Source: Massilia sp. IC2-278 (GTDB lineage Bacteria > Pseudomonadota > Gammaproteobacteria > Burkholderiales > Burkholderiaceae_D). From it: a stretch of DNA of 64,000 nucleotides. Under the pieces are notes generated by a model. The model saw nothing but the letters and a program-made list of their open reading frames with translations. It was not told the origin of the DNA and searched no databases. Where the stretch lies: NCBI RefSeq assembly GCF_020708045.1, contig NZ_JAJFES010000005.1:1-64000 (forward strand), written 5' to 3'. A program made the translations under genes and the position numbers. This document shows, piece after piece, positions 1 through 8,953 of this stretch (its first letter is position 1; the number at the start of each line of letters is the position of its first letter).

Positions 1-338
<338 letters not shown>

Positions 339-510
339 ATCTCTGTTTTCGCCATTTCTGGCAACTTCTTTCGAAGTGTCGCTCACTCAAAATACTGACC
401 GTCATCTCATTGCTGAGATAACGTATTTCTTTTGTGCGAACATTTGATAATTTAAGTAATCAGCTGAACTAGTCAGCCGGCACCTTCATCAAACGCCCAC
501 ACTTATCGAC

Positions 511-528
511 TGTTAATTGTTAAAGAAC
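511..528 (-). promoter_or_regulatory. boxA-like antitermination site in the rRNA leader
   Basis: Read on the minus strand, this stretch gives TTCTTTAACAATTAACA, close to the known rrn boxA (CTCTTTAACAATT). It sits about 175 nt upstream of the 16S 5' end inside the transcribed leader, which is where Nus-factor antitermination sites of rRNA operons occur. Confidence 0.7.
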
Positions 529-716
529 TTATTCGGTACTGCCTGCTGTGTTCTGCGAATCGTTTTGTTCGTCAGCAGCAGAGGAAGAAGATTATGAAGC
601 AATTTCTGTTTCTCGTCAACCCCTTCTTTGCTTCGTCTCAGTTTCCTGAGTTCGCTGTTGCAAGATCAACTACTTGATTTCGTTGACGTTTTACAGCAGC
701 GCCGAAGCGGAGGCGA

Positions 717-746
717 ACTATAGCAAACGGCTGAGCAGTTGCGCAA
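717..746 (-). promoter_or_regulatory. rRNA operon promoter (predicted)
   Basis: On the minus strand there is a -35 hexamer TTGCGC (746-741) and a -10 hexamer TATAGT (722-717) separated by 18 bp, followed by a GC-rich discriminator, as expected for a growth-rate-regulated rRNA promoter. It would give a leader of about 370 nt before the 16S gene. The gene-free stretch 339-764 therefore holds the leader, boxA and this promoter; I see no gene in it. Confidence 0.6.
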
Positions 747-764
747 GACCCTGCCGCGAACTAT

Positions 765-2312
765 TTACAACAGCCAGTCGATCGGCAGGATCGACAGCAC
801 TTTCACGCCGGCGCGCTTCCAGACCGTGGTGCCCGGCTCCTGGTCGTAACGCACGACCTTGCCGTTGCTGCGTTCGGTCCAGTACAGCTTGCCCTGCCCG
901 TCGAGACGCACCTCATAGGCGGTTTCCGGAATACTTTCGTCCAGGGTCTGGCTCAGGCGTTGCGCCAGGGCCGGGCTGTCGATGACAAACCCCATCTCGG
1001 TATTCAGGTCGATCGAACGCCGGTCCATATTGAAGGAGCCGACGAACACGCTGCGGCCGTCGACGCCGAAGGTCTTGGCATGCAGGCTCGATGCCGAGCT
1101 GCCGAAACGGCCACGCCCGGCATCCGGCAGCTCCGGCCCCCAACTGCGGCGCAACTCATATAAAGACACGCCGGCACGCAGCAGTTCATGACGCCACTTC
1201 GCGTAACCCGCATGGACGGCGGCGACGTCGGTCGCCTCCAGCGAATTGGTCAGCACCCTCACCTTCACGCCGCGCCTGGCGATATCGACCAATGCCTGCG
1301 CCGCCCGCTTACTCGGCACGAAATACGGCGACACCAGATCGACCTGCTGCTTCGGCTCGCCCAGCAGCTTGCCGAGGTCGGCCACCATGCGCGCATCCGG
1401 CGACGCCTCGCCGAGCGCCTTGGCCGGGTCGTCGCTGACCAGCTCGGTCTTGCTCCACTCCAGCGGCAGGCGGCGCTGTGCCAGCTGCTCGACGAACGCA
1501 GAAGTGCGGATCGCTTCCAGGTAGCGCTGCGCCTCCGGCCTGGCACGCAGTTGCGCCGCGCGCGCGGCCAGCGCCTCGCGTGGTTCGCTTTCCGCCGCAT
1601 CGACCAGCCTTGCAACCGGATAGGCCGAGGCGCTGTTCCAGTAGCGGTCGAAATCCTGCGACACCTCGTGCACCACCGGCCCCACCGCTATCACGTCGAG
1701 GTCGACGAACAGCATGTCGCCGGCCACGCCGAAGTATTCGTCGCCGACGTTCCGGCCGCCGACGATCGTCGCCTGGTTATCGGCGGTGAAGGATTTGTTG
1801 TGCATGCGCCGGTTCAGCCGGCTGAAATCGGTCAGGTAGCCCAGGCTGCGCCAGCCGCGCGAACCGAAGGGATTGAACAGGCGTACCTCGACGTTCGGGT
1901 CGCGGTCGAGCGCCGCCAGCACCGGGTCCAGCCCGGCCGTGTTGTTATCGTCGAGGAGAAGGCGCACGCGCACGCCACGTGCCGCGGCGCTACGCAGGGC
2001 GTCCAGCATCAGGATGCCGGTGAGATCGTCGCGCCATATATAGTACTGGACGTCGAGACTGCGCTCGGCGCCATGCGCCAGCAGCACGCGGGCGGCAAAG
2101 GCATCGCGCCCGTCCGATAGCGCATGGATGCCGGAGCGTTCGGGATGCTCGGCAACCAGCGGCGCGATGGCCTGGCCGAGCCGCGTACCGGCGGTGTCAA
2201 GCAGCGCTGCGCTGGCGGTGCGCTCGCCCAGCGGCGGCAGCGAGGTGCAGCCGTAGGTTGCCGCCGCAGCGACAACCAGTACGCCGGCCCCAATCCGCAG
2301 CGCCGCGCGCAT
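765..2312 (-). CDS. phospholipase D family protein (cardiolipin synthase-like), putative lipoprotein
   Basis: The 515-residue protein has two complete HxKxxxxD phospholipase D motifs, H171/K173/D178 and H411/K413/D418, each followed by the usual Gly/Ser-Asn segment (GGRN, GSFN). Two such motifs form one active site for phosphatidyl transfer or hydrolysis. The N-terminus is hydrophobic and ends in a possible lipobox around Cys22, so the protein is probably exported and anchored on the periplasmic side. Substrate cannot be told from sequence; the family includes cardiolipin synthases and periplasmic phospholipases. Its start is only 5 bp after the stop of the enoyl-CoA hydratase gene, so the two may share a transcript although their functions look unrelated. 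Confidence 0.88.
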   Translation of the reverse strand: MRAALRIGAGVLVVAAAATYGCTSLPPLGERTASAALLDTAGTRLGQAIAPLVAEHPERSGIHALSDGRDAFAARVLLAHGAERSLDVQYYIWRDDLTGILMLDALRSAAARGVRVRLLLDDNNTAGLDPVLAALDRDPNVEVRLFNPFGSRGWRSLGYLTDFSRLNRRMHNKSFTADNQATIVGGRNVGDEYFGVAGDMLFVDLDVIAVGPVVHEVSQDFDRYWNSASAYPVARLVDAAESEPREALAARAAQLRARPEAQRYLEAIRTSAFVEQLAQRRLPLEWSKTELVSDDPAKALGEASPDARMVADLGKLLGEPKQQVDLVSPYFVPSKRAAQALVDIARRGVKVRVLTNSLEATDVAAVHAGYAKWRHELLRAGVSLYELRRSWGPELPDAGRGRFGSSASSLHAKTFGVDGRSVFVGSFNMDRRSIDLNTEMGFVIDSPALAQRLSQTLDESIPETAYEVRLDGQGKLYWTERSNGKVVRYDQEPGTTVWKRAGVKVLSILPIDWLL

Positions 2313-2317
2313 GCCGA

Positions 2318-3094
2318 TTACATGCCTTCGAAATTCGCCTTGCGCTTGCCGAGGAAGGCGGACATGCCTTCCTTCTGGGCCGGCGTGCCGAAGGCGGCGT
2401 GGAAGAAGCGGCGCTCGTAGCGCACGCCTTCGGTCAGCGTGGTTTCATACGCGCGGTTCACCGAATCCTTGATTGCCATGGCCACCGACACCGGCATCTC
2501 GGCGATGGTGTTCGCCACCGCCAGCGCTTCTTCCATCAGCTTCTCGGCCGGGAAGATGCGCGACACCAGGCCGGTGCGCTCGGCTTCAAGAGCGTCGATC
2601 ATGCGCGCGGTGAGCAGCATGTCCATGGCCTTCGACTTGCCGATGGCGCGCGGCAGGCGCTGGGTGCCGCCGGCGCCCGGGGTCACGCCGACCTTGATTT
2701 CCGGCTGGCCGAACTTGGCGCTGTCGGCGGCGATCAGGAAGTCGCACATCATCGCCAGTTCGCAGCCGCCGCCCAGCGCATAGCCGGCCACCACGCCGAT
2801 CACCGGTTTGCGCACGTTCAGGATGTGCTCCCAGTTGCGGCCGATGTAGTTGCCCGGGTAGGTGTCGGCATAGGTGTACTCGGCCATGGCCGCGATGTCG
2901 GCGCCGGCCGCGAAGACCTTTTCGCTGCCGGTGAGGACGATGACGTTCACGGCCGGGTCGGCGTCGAACTTGTACAGCGCCTGGCCCAGCTCGTTCATCA
3001 TGTTGTCGTTCAGCGCGTTCATCGCCTTTGGACGGTTAAGGCGAATGACAACCACCTTGCCGTGGTTTTCGATCAGCAGGTCTGCGTACTCCAT
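2318..3094 (-). CDS. enoyl-CoA hydratase
   Basis: This 258-residue protein has the full length of a monofunctional crotonase. It shows the oxyanion-hole segments AGADIAAMAEY and GYALGGGCELAMMCD, and the catalytic glutamate region EIKVGVTPGAGGTQRLPR, in which both acidic residues typical of true hydratases are kept. It should hydrate trans-2-enoyl-CoA to L-3-hydroxyacyl-CoA in fatty-acid or amino-acid breakdown in the cytosol. The ATG is preceded by a good ribosome-binding site (GGAGGAG). It is divergent from the MFS gene. Confidence 0.93.
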   Translation of the reverse strand: MEYADLLIENHGKVVVIRLNRPKAMNALNDNMMNELGQALYKFDADPAVNVIVLTGSEKVFAAGADIAAMAEYTYADTYPGNYIGRNWEHILNVRKPVIGVVAGYALGGGCELAMMCDFLIAADSAKFGQPEIKVGVTPGAGGTQRLPRAIGKSKAMDMLLTARMIDALEAERTGLVSRIFPAEKLMEEALAVANTIAEMPVSVAMAIKDSVNRAYETTLTEGVRYERRFFHAAFGTPAQKEGMSAFLGKRKANFEGM

Positions 3095-3114
3095 GGGCTC
3101 TCCTCCAGAATATG

Positions 3115-3139
3115 ACTTATCGATGTAACTTATCTATGT
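3115..3139. repeat. 12-bp direct repeat between divergent genes
   Basis: ACTTATCGATGT (3115-3126) and ACTTATCTATGT (3128-3139) match at 11 of 12 positions and are 13 bp apart centre to centre, between the divergent enoyl-CoA hydratase and MFS genes. This is a possible operator. No known binding motif is recognised. Confidence 0.35.
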
Positions 3140-3221
3140 GACTCACTGCCGCGATTGTAGCGCCTTCGCAGACCAAAAAGGACGGTATCATTCCCGGCTC
3201 TGCCATGTCTTGCGCGTGCAC

Positions 3222-4502
3222 GTGATCCTCCATCCCCGTCAACTCCTGCAGCGACTCATTGGCAACAGCCTCGGCGATGGCCTGTTGCGCAACGCCGACT
3301 TTCGCCGTCTCTGGCTGACCAGCGCCCTCACCCAGTTCGGCGCCCAGATCACCCTGCTCGCGCTGCCGATCTGCGCGGTACTCATGCTGCATGCGACGCC
3401 GGCCCAGATGGGGACCCTGGGCGCGCTCGAGTCGCTCCCCTTCCTGCTGTTCGGCCTGCCCTCGGGCGTGCTACTGGAACGCTGCCGCCGCCTGCCGATC
3501 ATGATGTGCAGCGACGCGATGGTGGCCACCGCCCTGGCCAGCGTGCCCCTGGCATGGTGGTTCGACGCCTTGACCATCCACTGGCTGTACGCGGTCGGCT
3601 TCGTGCTCGGCACCGGCCTGGTGATCGGCGGCAGCGCCGAGCAGGTCTTCCTCACCTTCGTTGTCGGGCGCGAGCGCCTGGTCGACGCCCACGCCAAGTT
3701 CGCCGCCACCGAATCGGCCGCGCGCCTGATCGGGCCCGGCATGGCCGGCGCCATGGTGCAGCTGCTGGGCGCGCCGATCGCAATCCTGTGCAATGTGGCC
3801 GGCTTCATGGTCTCGCTGGCGAACCTGAAGCGCATCCGCGCGCGCGAGCCGAAGCCGGCGCCGGCGCACACGCATCCGCTGCGCGACATCCGCGACGGCC
3901 TCGCCTTTGTCTGGAACCAGCGCGTGCTGCGCACCCTGGCCTGGACTTCCGGCGCCTGGCACTTCCTGTTCTACGGCTACATGGCGCTGCACGTGCTGTT
4001 CGCCACGCGCGTGCTGGGCATGGCGCCGGGCGTGATGGGCACGGCCCAGATGCTGGGCGGCGCCGGCATCCTGGCCGGCTCGGTGCTGGTCAAGCCGCTC
4101 TCGCACCGCTACGGCACCGGGCGCGCGATCCTGGTCGGCCTGTGCAGCTGCGCGCTCGGCTACGCGCTGATGCCGGCGATCCCCGCCACCCTGTTCGGCA
4201 GCACGCTCGCCAGCGCCGTCGCCTACGCCGTCGTGGTGTTCCTGCTCGATTGCGGCGCGACGCTGTTCTTCGTGCCCTACATCGCGCTGCGCCAGCGCGT
4301 GACGCCGGATGCGATGCTGGGGCGGATGGTGGCGACGATGCGCGCGCTGACGGTGGCGACGGCGCCCCTGGGCGCACTGGCGGCGGGCGCGCTGGCCGAG
4401 CGCTTCAGCGTGCGGGCCGGGCTGATGTGCATCGCCGCGGGAGGCCTGCTGCTCGCCACCTTCGCGGTTTGCGCAACCCGGCTGGGGGACGTAAAAGACT
4501 GA
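3222..4502 (+). CDS. MFS transporter
   Basis: The protein has about 12 hydrophobic segments, starts with the segment LLRNADFRRLWLTSALTQFG typical of the first helix of drug- or siderophore-export MFS proteins, and carries the loop 2-3 signature GVLLERCRRLPIM. Length is about 426 residues. The reading frame is open back to a GTG at 3138, but that N-terminus is rich in Cys/His and unlike a transporter; I chose GTG 3222, and a TTG near 3285 is also possible. No clear Shine-Dalgarno sequence marks the start. The substrate is unknown. The gene is divergent from the enoyl-CoA hydratase gene and convergent with the DUF2145 gene. Confidence 0.85.
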   Translation: MILHPRQLLQRLIGNSLGDGLLRNADFRRLWLTSALTQFGAQITLLALPICAVLMLHATPAQMGTLGALESLPFLLFGLPSGVLLERCRRLPIMMCSDAMVATALASVPLAWWFDALTIHWLYAVGFVLGTGLVIGGSAEQVFLTFVVGRERLVDAHAKFAATESAARLIGPGMAGAMVQLLGAPIAILCNVAGFMVSLANLKRIRAREPKPAPAHTHPLRDIRDGLAFVWNQRVLRTLAWTSGAWHFLFYGYMALHVLFATRVLGMAPGVMGTAQMLGGAGILAGSVLVKPLSHRYGTGRAILVGLCSCALGYALMPAIPATLFGSTLASAVAYAVVVFLLDCGATLFFVPYIALRQRVTPDAMLGRMVATMRALTVATAPLGALAAGALAERFSVRAGLMCIAAGGLLLATFAVCATRLGDVKD

Positions 4503-4513
4503 TTCGGGATGGA

Positions 4514-4534
4514 GAGCGGCCGGCGCGGCCGCTC
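4514..4534. terminator. hairpin between convergent genes
   Basis: GAGCGGCC (4514-4521) and GGCCGCTC (4527-4534) form an 8-bp GC stem with a 5-nt loop right between the convergent MFS and DUF2145 genes, overlapping the DUF2145 stop codon. There is no strong U-tract on either side, so it could be a weak bidirectional terminator or simply a transcript-end hairpin. Confidence 0.4.
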
Positions 4535-5348
4535 ACGTCGATGGCGGCAGCGTCAACCGCGTCTCCGGGCAGCCCGGCGCCTGGCAGGCATCCGGCAGGC
4601 TGCGCAGCCAGGCGATCACCGAATCGACCGTGACGACCTGGATTTGGCCTGCGCGCAGCAGGGCCGGCGGCAAGTCGTCGAACACGATCTGCGCGTTGAC
4701 GAAGCGCGCGCCGAAGCGGGTCAGGATGTTGGCTTCGACCTGGGTCGGCACGTACGCATGCGCCTTGAGCCAGGCCTGGGCGGCCGGGCGGTCGGGCGCC
4801 TCGCCCTCCCCGGCATAGGCAAAGGCCAGCATCTCGAGCACCCAGCCGTTCGAATTCTGGTAGCGCGTGTCGAAGGGATAGGCCACCACGTTGTAGTGCG
4901 GCTGGTGGAAAGTCCTGGCTTCCTCGCCGAGCAGTGCGGCCTTCAGGCGGCGCTGCGCCGCGGGCGCCAGGCGCCAGATGCCGGCCTGGTAGCGGTGCGG
5001 CGCATCGGCAAAAAAGTTCACCAGGCCTTCGTCGTACAGCGCCGACTCGGTGCTGCCGCAGCGGTTCAGCTTGTGCACGACCGACCAGGCTCCCGCCGGA
5101 TGCTCGCGCACGGCAAACCCCATGTGCGAATAGGTCAGCCCGTATTTTTCCAGGTCTTGCCCGACGCGCGCGATGAGCACGACCTCGTCGTCGATCGTGC
5201 CGAGCGCTGCGCGCGTCACGTCGCCGAGCTGCATGCTCAGGCGCGACTTCTCGGGTTCGATCTCGCGGACTGCGCACTGCCGCCCCGCCAGCGCGGTGCC
5301 AGCCGTCGAAGCGAGCACCGCCGCCAGCAGCAGGCGGCGCAGGATCAC
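4533..5348 (-). CDS. DUF2145 family exported protein
   Basis: The 271-residue protein has a cleavable signal peptide (cut after ALA at about residue 21). Its body matches what I know of DUF2145 proteins: an Arg-Gln-Cys near the mature N-terminus, HMGFAVRE, a Cys in LNRCGST, and YQNSNGWVLEMLAFAY. Function is unknown. It starts with GTG whose last two bases begin the TGA stop of the upstream gene (GTGA overlap), so it is translationally coupled to the two small paralogues before it. The three genes look like one operon for an envelope function. Confidence 0.78.
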   Translation of the reverse strand: MILRRLLLAAVLASTAGTALAGRQCAVREIEPEKSRLSMQLGDVTRAALGTIDDEVVLIARVGQDLEKYGLTYSHMGFAVREHPAGAWSVVHKLNRCGSTESALYDEGLVNFFADAPHRYQAGIWRLAPAAQRRLKAALLGEEARTFHQPHYNVVAYPFDTRYQNSNGWVLEMLAFAYAGEGEAPDRPAAQAWLKAHAYVPTQVEANILTRFGARFVNAQIVFDDLPPALLRAGQIQVVTVDSVIAWLRSLPDACQAPGCPETRLTLPPST

Positions 5349-5782
5349 GTGCGGGCCTTCGAGTGCACGAGTCCGGTGTCGGGACGGGCCAGCACCACCA
5401 GTGTGGCGCCGGCTTTCTTGACGGCGAAGCCGGTCTGGCCGATCGCTTCGATGTCGAGCATGTCGTTCACTTGTACGGCTTGCGCGCGGGCGGCGGCGCT
5501 GCTCACCAGCGTATCGACCTGTGTCACGCCATCCTTGCTGCGCAAGGTCAGCGCGGTCCGGTCGCCCTGCTGGCGGATGGCGGTGACCTGCATCTGCCTG
5601 TTCTTCCCGGCGTCGCCCGGCATGGCCTTGGACAGGCTCTCCGAGACATCGGCAGATATCAGGGAGGGTGCGAGCGACAGCATGGCCCAGGCCGGCATGA
5701 CCGCCTCGGCGGCGGCCGGCCTTGCAATAACGGCGGAAAGCAGCAAGGCGACAAGAGGCGCTGCACGCATCATCCGGCCCAT
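5345..5782 (-). CDS. small exported protein, tandem paralogue B
   Basis: This 145-residue protein has a signal peptide (MRAAPLVALLLSAVIARPAAA) and no membrane segment after it. It is clearly homologous to the product of the gene just upstream: both contain QGDRTALTLRS/QEGDKTALTLRS, VQVNDMLDIE/VQVNDTLDIE, KKAGAT and the same C-terminus RPDTGLVHS. Its ATG overlaps the stop of that gene by ATGA, and its own stop overlaps the GTG of the DUF2145 gene. The pattern is tandem duplication inside a coupled operon. I do not recognise the family. Confidence 0.85.
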   Translation of the reverse strand: MGRMMRAAPLVALLLSAVIARPAAAEAVMPAWAMLSLAPSLISADVSESLSKAMPGDAGKNRQMQVTAIRQQGDRTALTLRSKDGVTQVDTLVSSAAARAQAVQVNDMLDIEAIGQTGFAVKKAGATLVVLARPDTGLVHSKART

Positions 5783-6228
5783 CAGGTGCGCACGCGCGAA
5801 TGCACGAGACCGGTGTCGGGACGGAGCATGACGCCCACCGTTGCGCCGGCTTTCTTGAGGGCGAAGCCGGCCTGGCCGATGGTTTCGATGTCCAGGGTAT
5901 CGTTCACCTGCACGCCGTGGGCGCGGGCGACGGCGCTGCTCACCATCGTATCGACGTCGGTCGTGCCATCCTGGCTGCGCAAGGTGAGCGCGGTCTTGTC
6001 GCCCTCCTGGCGCATTGCCGCGACTTGCCACTTCTTGTTCTTCTCGACGTCGCCCGACGTTTTCTCGGACAGGTTCTTGGCGCCTTCGGAAGACATATAG
6101 AAGGGCATGAGCGACACCACGAACGGGATGGCCCAGGACGGAATCACCGCATCGGCGGCCGCCGGCGCCGCGACGGAGGCCGAGAGCAGCAGGGCAAGGA
6201 GGGGAGCAAAGCGGCGTGAGGTGCGCAT
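5782..6228 (-). CDS. small exported protein, tandem paralogue A
   Basis: This is the first gene of the three-gene overlapping operon (6228 to 4533). The 148-residue product has a signal peptide ending in APAAA and then a segment WAIPFVVSLMPFYMSSEGAKNLSE that may be a short hydrophobic stretch, followed by a beta-rich region (ALTLRSQDG, VQVNDTLDIETIG, RPDTGLVHS). It shares at least half its visible positions with the next gene. The longer upstream frame is not needed, since the signal peptide begins here. The function is unknown; the operon partner suggests a periplasmic role. Confidence 0.85.
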   Translation of the reverse strand: MRTSRRFAPLLALLLSASVAAPAAADAVIPSWAIPFVVSLMPFYMSSEGAKNLSEKTSGDVEKNKKWQVAAMRQEGDKTALTLRSQDGTTDVDTMVSSAVARAHGVQVNDTLDIETIGQAGFALKKAGATVGVMLRPDTGLVHSRVRT

Positions 6229-6330
6229 GGTCTATCCAATCGGCTGGGCCGGCATGGAGCATGCCGCCAAGTGTTGTTTAATAGTAACGCAACCTTAGCG
6301 GATACCAGCCATCGCTGCAACACGAACCTG

Positions 6331-7554
6331 CTATTTCGGCAATAAAACCCACACCGCACCACGCGCTTTCATGCGCCCCGCATATTCCGCTGCATTTCCA
6401 CCGAAACCGAAGAAGAAATCCGCCCGCACCGGCCCGCGAATGGCGCCACCGGTGTCCTGCGCCATCATCAGCCGCTGCAGCGGCGCTCCGTCCGCCGGGT
6501 GGGTCGTCGCCAGGAACAGCGGCGCCCCCAGCGGCACGACCGATGGATCGACCGCCACCGAGCGTTCCGGCGTGAGCGGCACGCCGAGCGCGCCCTTCGG
6601 CCCGACCGACGCATCCGGCAGGCGCTCTTCCTTGAAGAAGATATAGCTCGGGTTGACGTTCAGGAGTTCCTGGCGCCGCGCCGGATTGGCGGCAATCCAG
6701 GCCTTGATGCTCTGCGCCGACACGCCATCGGCCGGCAACTCGCCCTGCTCCACCAGCCAGCGCCCGATCACCTTGTACGGGTGCCCGTTCTGGTCGGCGA
6801 AAGCGATACGCACCGTCTCGCCGGTCTCGTCGATCCGCACGCGGCCCGAGCCCTGCACCTCGAGGAAGAAGGCTTCGACCGGATCGTCGACCCAGACCAG
6901 CTCCTTGCCCTTCAGGGGCGCGCGCTCGATTTCAGCGCGGGTGGCGTAGGGCACCACGGTCTTGCCGACGAGGCGGCCACGCAGGCGCATGTTCTTCAGA
7001 TTCGGATACACGCTGCCCAGGTCGACCGTGACCAGGTCGTCCGGCACCCGGTACAGCGGCGTCTGGAAGGCGCCGCCACGCTTGCGCGAGCCGCGCAGCA
7101 TGGGTTCGTAGTAGCCGGTGATCAGGCCGGTGTCGGCGCCGTCGGGCGTGCGCATCTGCTGCGGCACGAAGTACGTTTCAAAGTACACGCGGATCGCCGC
7201 GTTGTCGCGCGCGTCGACGCGCGCGGCCGCCGCGCACGGCGCCGTCCACTGCGCCTTCTTCGCCAGCACGCGGCAGGACGACATGAACGCCGGCCAGGCC
7301 TGGCGCAGGTCGTCCTGCCGCCAGCCCGGCAAGGCGTCGAAGGAGACCGGCGTCATGGCCGGCACCGGTGGCGGCGGCTCGGTGGGCGCAGGAATGCCAA
7401 TCGGGCCCACCGGCGGCGGCATCACGATGTCGGGCTGCTTCGATGACTCAGGCGACGGTACGGGCGCAGGCGCAGGCGCCGTGCCGCAAGCTGCCAGAAG
7501 AACGGCCACGAGGGCAATTGAAGCAGGTACACTAGGGCGGCGAATCGATTGCAT
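6331..7554 (-). CDS. mltA: membrane-bound lytic murein transglycosylase A
   Basis: This 407-residue lipoprotein has the lipobox LAAC with Cys23, a Pro-rich linker, the MltA barrel with ITGYYEPMLRGSRKR, and the C-terminal 3D domain QDTGGAIRGPVRADFFFGFG, in which the three conserved Asp residues are seen. It cleaves the glycan strand of peptidoglycan at MurNAc-GlcNAc bonds to give 1,6-anhydro ends and should be fixed to the outer membrane. Length is normal for the family. It is divergent from the 50-residue membrane protein gene, with only 11 bp between the starts. Confidence 0.95.
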   Translation of the reverse strand: MQSIRRPSVPASIALVAVLLAACGTAPAPAPVPSPESSKQPDIVMPPPVGPIGIPAPTEPPPPVPAMTPVSFDALPGWRQDDLRQAWPAFMSSCRVLAKKAQWTAPCAAAARVDARDNAAIRVYFETYFVPQQMRTPDGADTGLITGYYEPMLRGSRKRGGAFQTPLYRVPDDLVTVDLGSVYPNLKNMRLRGRLVGKTVVPYATRAEIERAPLKGKELVWVDDPVEAFFLEVQGSGRVRIDETGETVRIAFADQNGHPYKVIGRWLVEQGELPADGVSAQSIKAWIAANPARRQELLNVNPSYIFFKEERLPDASVGPKGALGVPLTPERSVAVDPSVVPLGAPLFLATTHPADGAPLQRLMMAQDTGGAIRGPVRADFFFGFGGNAAEYAGRMKARGAVWVLLPK

Positions 7555-7565
7555 GGGACTAGAGT

Positions 7566-7718
7566 ATGTGGATCTTGATGCTGGAAGCCGGCGTGGCCTT
7601 GTTCCTGCTGGTGTTTATCGTGTGGTGGACCATGTTCTCGGGCCGTCCGGAGGAGCGCAAGCGTCCGCTGCGCGACGACAGCCAGCCGCCGCGCGAGCAG
7701 GGCCAGGACAAACCATAA
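7566..7718 (+). CDS. 50-residue single-pass membrane protein
   Basis: ATG at 7566 opens a 50-codon frame that ends at TAA 7716-7718. The product has a hydrophobic helix at about residues 2-23 (WILMLEAGVALFLLVFIVWW) followed by MFSGRPEERKRP and a charged, Pro/Gln-rich tail, so it is probably a small inner-membrane protein with a basic cytosolic tail. It lies between divergent mltA and convergent apaG, leaving 3 bp to the apaG stop. The clean transmembrane-then-basic pattern argues that it is real. Function unknown. Confidence 0.7.
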   Translation: MWILMLEAGVALFLLVFIVWWTMFSGRPEERKRPLRDDSQPPREQGQDKP

Positions 7719-7721
7719 GGC

Positions 7722-8096
7722 TCAGTGCAGGCTGCGCGGCAGCGACAGCACGAATTCGGGAATCGCCACCTCGAAGCGGTGGCCATCCTCGGCCACGCAG
7801 AAGTATTCGCCGCGCATCGAGCCCTGCGGCGTGGCCAGCTGGGTGCCGCTGGTGTATTCGAACTGCTCGCCCGGCTTCAGCAGCGGCTGGTGCGCGACCA
7901 CGCCCAGGCCCGACACTTCCTGGGTGCGGTTGTTGGCGTCGGTGATCACCCAGTGGCGCGAGATCAGCTGGGCCGGCACGCTGCCGGTATTGCGGATCGT
8001 GATCGTATAAGAGAACACATAGTTGTCGCGTTCCGGATTCGATTGTTCCGGCAAGTGCTGGGTGCGGACAGTCACGGTGAAATCGTAGGCGGACAT
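7722..8096 (-). CDS. apaG: Co2+/Mg2+ efflux protein ApaG
   Basis: The 124-residue protein matches ApaG over its full length: FSYTITIRNTGSVPAQLISR, HWVITDANN, VVAHQPLLKPGEQFEYTSG, and the conserved GSMRGEYFC. The fold is an FN3-like beta sandwich, and family members are linked to cobalt resistance and magnesium efflux. I start it at MSAYDF, which follows a GGAAA-type ribosome-binding site; the open frame runs further upstream but reads over the divergent rpe promoter region. Confidence 0.95.
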   Translation of the reverse strand: MSAYDFTVTVRTQHLPEQSNPERDNYVFSYTITIRNTGSVPAQLISRHWVITDANNRTQEVSGLGVVAHQPLLKPGEQFEYTSGTQLATPQGSMRGEYFCVAEDGHRFEVAIPEFVLSLPRSLH

Positions 8097-8279
8097 CGGC
8101 TTTCCTCTTTTCGTTATTAGTTGCCTGCGCGAATATCGCGGCCCTGGCGGCGGCGCGGATGTGCGCAAAACGACAATCATACAGGCCCGCGGAAAAGCCT
8201 GTCTGCGTGTCCACTTGCGCAGCGCAAACCCGGCTCGGCGTAAAATAGCCGGATTCCCGACCACCAACCAGTCACCGCA

Positions 8280-8951
8280 ATGACCACCTACCGCATCGCT
8301 CCCAGCATCCTGTCCGCCGATTTCGCCCGCCTGGGCGAGGAAGTCCGCAACGTCGTCGAGGCCGGCGCCGACATCATCCACTTCGACGTGATGGACAACC
8401 ATTACGTGCCGAACCTGACGATCGGCCCGCTGGTCTGCCAGGCGATCCGTCCGCACGTGCAGGTGCCGATCGACGTGCACCTGATGGTGAAACCGGTCGA
8501 CCGCATCATCCCCGACTTCGCCAAGGCCGGCGCCAACATCATCACCTTCCACCCGGAAGCGTCGGAGCACATCGACCGCACCCTGCAGCTGATCCGCGAC
8601 CACGGCTGCAAGGCCGGCCTGGTGTTCAACCCGGCCACGCCGATGCACTACCTGGAACACGTGATGGACAAGATCGACATGATCCTGATCATGTCGGTGA
8701 ACCCGGGCTTCGGCGGCCAATCCTTCATTCCTGAGGCGCTGAAGAAGATCGCGATCGCGCGCCGCCTGATCGACGAATCCGGCCGCGACATCATGCTGGA
8801 AGTCGATGGCGGCATCAAGGCCGAGAACATCGCCGCCGCCGCCGCTGCCGGCGCCGACACCTTCGTCGCCGGCTCGGCCATCTTCGGCAAGCCCGACTAC
8901 AAGGCCGTGATCGACGCCATGCGCGCCGAACTGGCCACGGTCGGGAAGTAA
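8280..8951 (+). CDS. rpe: ribulose-phosphate 3-epimerase
   Basis: The 223-residue TIM-barrel enzyme interconverts ribulose 5-phosphate and xylulose 5-phosphate in the pentose phosphate pathway. It shows [16 protein letters not shown], the metal and catalytic segments [12 protein letters not shown], the flexible loop [10 protein letters not shown] and the phosphate site EVDGGI. It is the first gene of the conserved betaproteobacterial rpe-gph-trp run. gph begins 2 bp after the rpe stop. Confidence 0.97.
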   Translation: MTTYRIAPSILSADFARLGEEVRNVVEAGADIIHFDVMDNHYVPNLTIGPLVCQAIRPHVQVPIDVHLMVKPVDRIIPDFAKAGANIITFHPEASEHIDRTLQLIRDHGCKAGLVFNPATPMHYLEHVMDKIDMILIMSVNPGFGGQSFIPEALKKIAIARRLIDESGRDIMLEVDGGIKAENIAAAAAAGADTFVAGSAIFGKPDYKAVIDAMRAELATVGK

Positions 8952-8953
8952 GC

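Noticed and set aside
1188..2120. 310-codon plus-strand frame opposite the phospholipase D-like gene
   Set aside because: It is a shadow of the minus-strand gene, whose two HKD motifs are complete.
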